A stretch of DNA of 15,598 nucleotides from Schwartzia sp. (in: firmicutes) (lineage in GTDB: Bacteria > Bacillota > Negativicutes > Selenomonadales > Selenomonadaceae): contig JAILNL010000069.1 of assembly GCA_024691625.1 (NCBI GenBank), positions 1 to 15,598 of the forward strand. The letters are read 5' to 3'. Under the pieces are notes generated by a model that had not been told where the DNA came from, did not search any database, and was given only the letters and a program-made list of their open reading frames with translations. This document shows positions 14,655-15,598 of this stretch, piece by piece. The position numbers were made by a program, and so were the translations under genes. Within the stretch, counting starts at the first letter, position 1. Each line of letters opens with the position of its first letter.

Positions 14655-15580
14655 GCTGGTTTCTGAACCTTATTCGCAGGAAACCTATAGCCAAGATATT
14701 TGCCCTTCTGGGGGCGGTTATCCTCTGGATTTTCGTAGTGCAGGACCAGAATCCGATGAGTGATACCAGCTATCGTGTTCCTGTTATGATGCTTAATGCA
14801 CCGGACGGTTCAAAGATTAATCTGAGCGATGAGAACATAAAAATCAAGCTTCGCGGGACACGTTCAGCGGTTGCTTCCATAGACCAGGATGATGTCCGTG
14901 CCTTCATTAATCTGGACAGTGTCGAACCTGGAACGCATAAGCTGAAGGTGCATACGGTGATTCCTCAGGGCGTAGAAGCTGTGGAGGTATCTCCGGATAT
15001 GATTGAGGTCACCATTGACCCGATTGTGCAGCGCGCCATGGATATCACTCTTATCCGCGTGGGACAGGCACCTAAGGATATGGCGGTGGCCAGCGTAACT
15101 CCGAACACCCCTACGGTAACGGTTGAAGGACCGCGTTCCTCTGTCAAGGAGGTTGCGCAGGTTATTGGTTATGTGGGGCTGACGCAGTCCAGCGATACTG
15201 ATGTTGATGTTCACGTTCCGCTTACTGCCATCGGAGATGAAGGAACGGGAATTGATGATGTCAGGGTCATTCCGAAATCTGTTAGTGTACATGTTCAGCT
15301 CGCAAGAGGGCTTTCAAAGAAGATTGTAGACGTTAAGCCGCTTTTTGAGGGGACAGCGCCCGAGGGATACGCTGTAAAGTCTGTTAAGATTGAGCCGGCA
15401 CGTGTCGAAATAGCCGGGGAATCTTTTATCATCAATCCGATAAACTCGCTGACGACTGAGCCTATTACGGTCTCCGAGCTTACGAAAAACACCCGCCGCG
15501 CAGTGCTTATTAGCCTGCCAAACGGTGTTACGGTCACAAACAAAATGGTTTTTGTGAATATTGAAATAGAAAAAGAATAA
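14651..15580 (+). CDS. cdaR: CdaA regulatory protein CdaR (YbbR-domain protein)
   Basis: CdaR binds CdaA at the membrane and modulates its cyclase activity. The 309-residue product has a short basic cytoplasmic start (MSWFLNLIRRKPIAK), one membrane helix at about 16-31 ending in WIFVVQDQNP, and an extracytoplasmic region of about three YbbR-type repeats at roughly 38-125, 130-215 and 222-305. The recurring pattern is a hydrophobic strand followed by a proline-rich turn: SPDMIEVTIDP near 115-125, TPNTPTVTVEGPRSSVKEV near 150-168, and KIEPARVEIAGE near 246-257. Bacillus YbbR has four such repeats, so this is a shorter form. The start codon overlaps the cdaA stop by 4 nt, implying translational coupling. 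No terminator is seen in the 18 bases after the stop. Confidence 0.95.
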   Translation: MSWFLNLIRRKPIAKIFALLGAVILWIFVVQDQNPMSDTSYRVPVMMLNAPDGSKINLSDENIKIKLRGTRSAVASIDQDDVRAFINLDSVEPGTHKLKVHTVIPQGVEAVEVSPDMIEVTIDPIVQRAMDITLIRVGQAPKDMAVASVTPNTPTVTVEGPRSSVKEVAQVIGYVGLTQSSDTDVDVHVPLTAIGDEGTGIDDVRVIPKSVSVHVQLARGLSKKIVDVKPLFEGTAPEGYAVKSVKIEPARVEIAGESFIINPINSLTTEPITVSELTKNTRRAVLISLPNGVTVTNKMVFVNIEIEKE

Positions 15581-15598
15581 CCAGGCATGCACGGCCTC

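Noticed and set aside
1..15598. Mobile elements, CRISPR arrays, defence genes, tRNA or rRNA
   Set aside because: No transposase, integrase, toxin-antitoxin, regularly spaced direct repeats or tRNA/rRNA-like sequence was seen on either strand; the genes are core functions.

Overview
The window looks like chromosomal DNA of a flagellated member of the Negativicutes, most like a Selenomonas-type organism. This is an inference from three things: an LL-diaminopimelate aminotransferase (DapL) lysine/peptidoglycan route, Firmicute-type cell-envelope and c-di-AMP genes (LCP ligase, CdaA/CdaR, CvfB), and CheV plus MotA/MotB. Base composition appears moderate (a little under half G+C by eye). No phage, integrase, IS element, CRISPR array, rRNA or tRNA is visible. 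Almost everything is ordinary core-genome content.

Layout. Positions 1-1950 hold a rightward run: the 3' part of an LCP (LytR-CpsA-Psr) envelope gene, the ribosome silencing factor rsfS, and a CvfB-type S1/winged-helix RNA-binding protein. A lone cheV (2063-3022, TTG start) follows and converges, across a shared hairpin terminator, on a leftward AI-2E/PerM-family membrane protein (3081-4094). Divergent from that is a secreted M48 zinc metallopeptidase (4260-5342) with its own terminator, then an M29 aminopeptidase (5485-6720). Positions 6773-9777 are leftward: a LysR-type regulator with its own terminator, then dapL and a secreted protein of unknown function as a probable two-gene unit. A 284-bp AT-rich gap separates lysR from motA-motB (10062-11612), which end at a strong terminator. 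Immediately after come acpS and the fused NAD(P)HX epimerase/dehydratase (11676-13600), then a non-coding stretch that looks like a degenerate intergenic repeat, then the c-di-AMP cyclase gene cdaA and its regulator cdaR (13797-15580).

Working together. The flagellar pieces (cheV, motAB) are two separate small units set among housekeeping genes, and both open with TTG starts behind recognisable ribosome binding sites. dapL supplies meso-DAP/lysine precursors, LCP attaches polymers to the wall, and cdaA/cdaR make and tune c-di-AMP, which in Firmicutes controls potassium and wall homeostasis. acpS/nnr is a cofactor-maintenance pair with a 4-nt overlap.

I found no convincing undescribed multi-gene system. 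The points most worth a second look are the repeat-like element after the nnr gene, which seems to encode that protein's last residues; the terminator placed a few bases ahead of acpS; the unknown His-containing secreted protein behind dapL; and the C-terminal domain of the M48 protease that I do not recognise.
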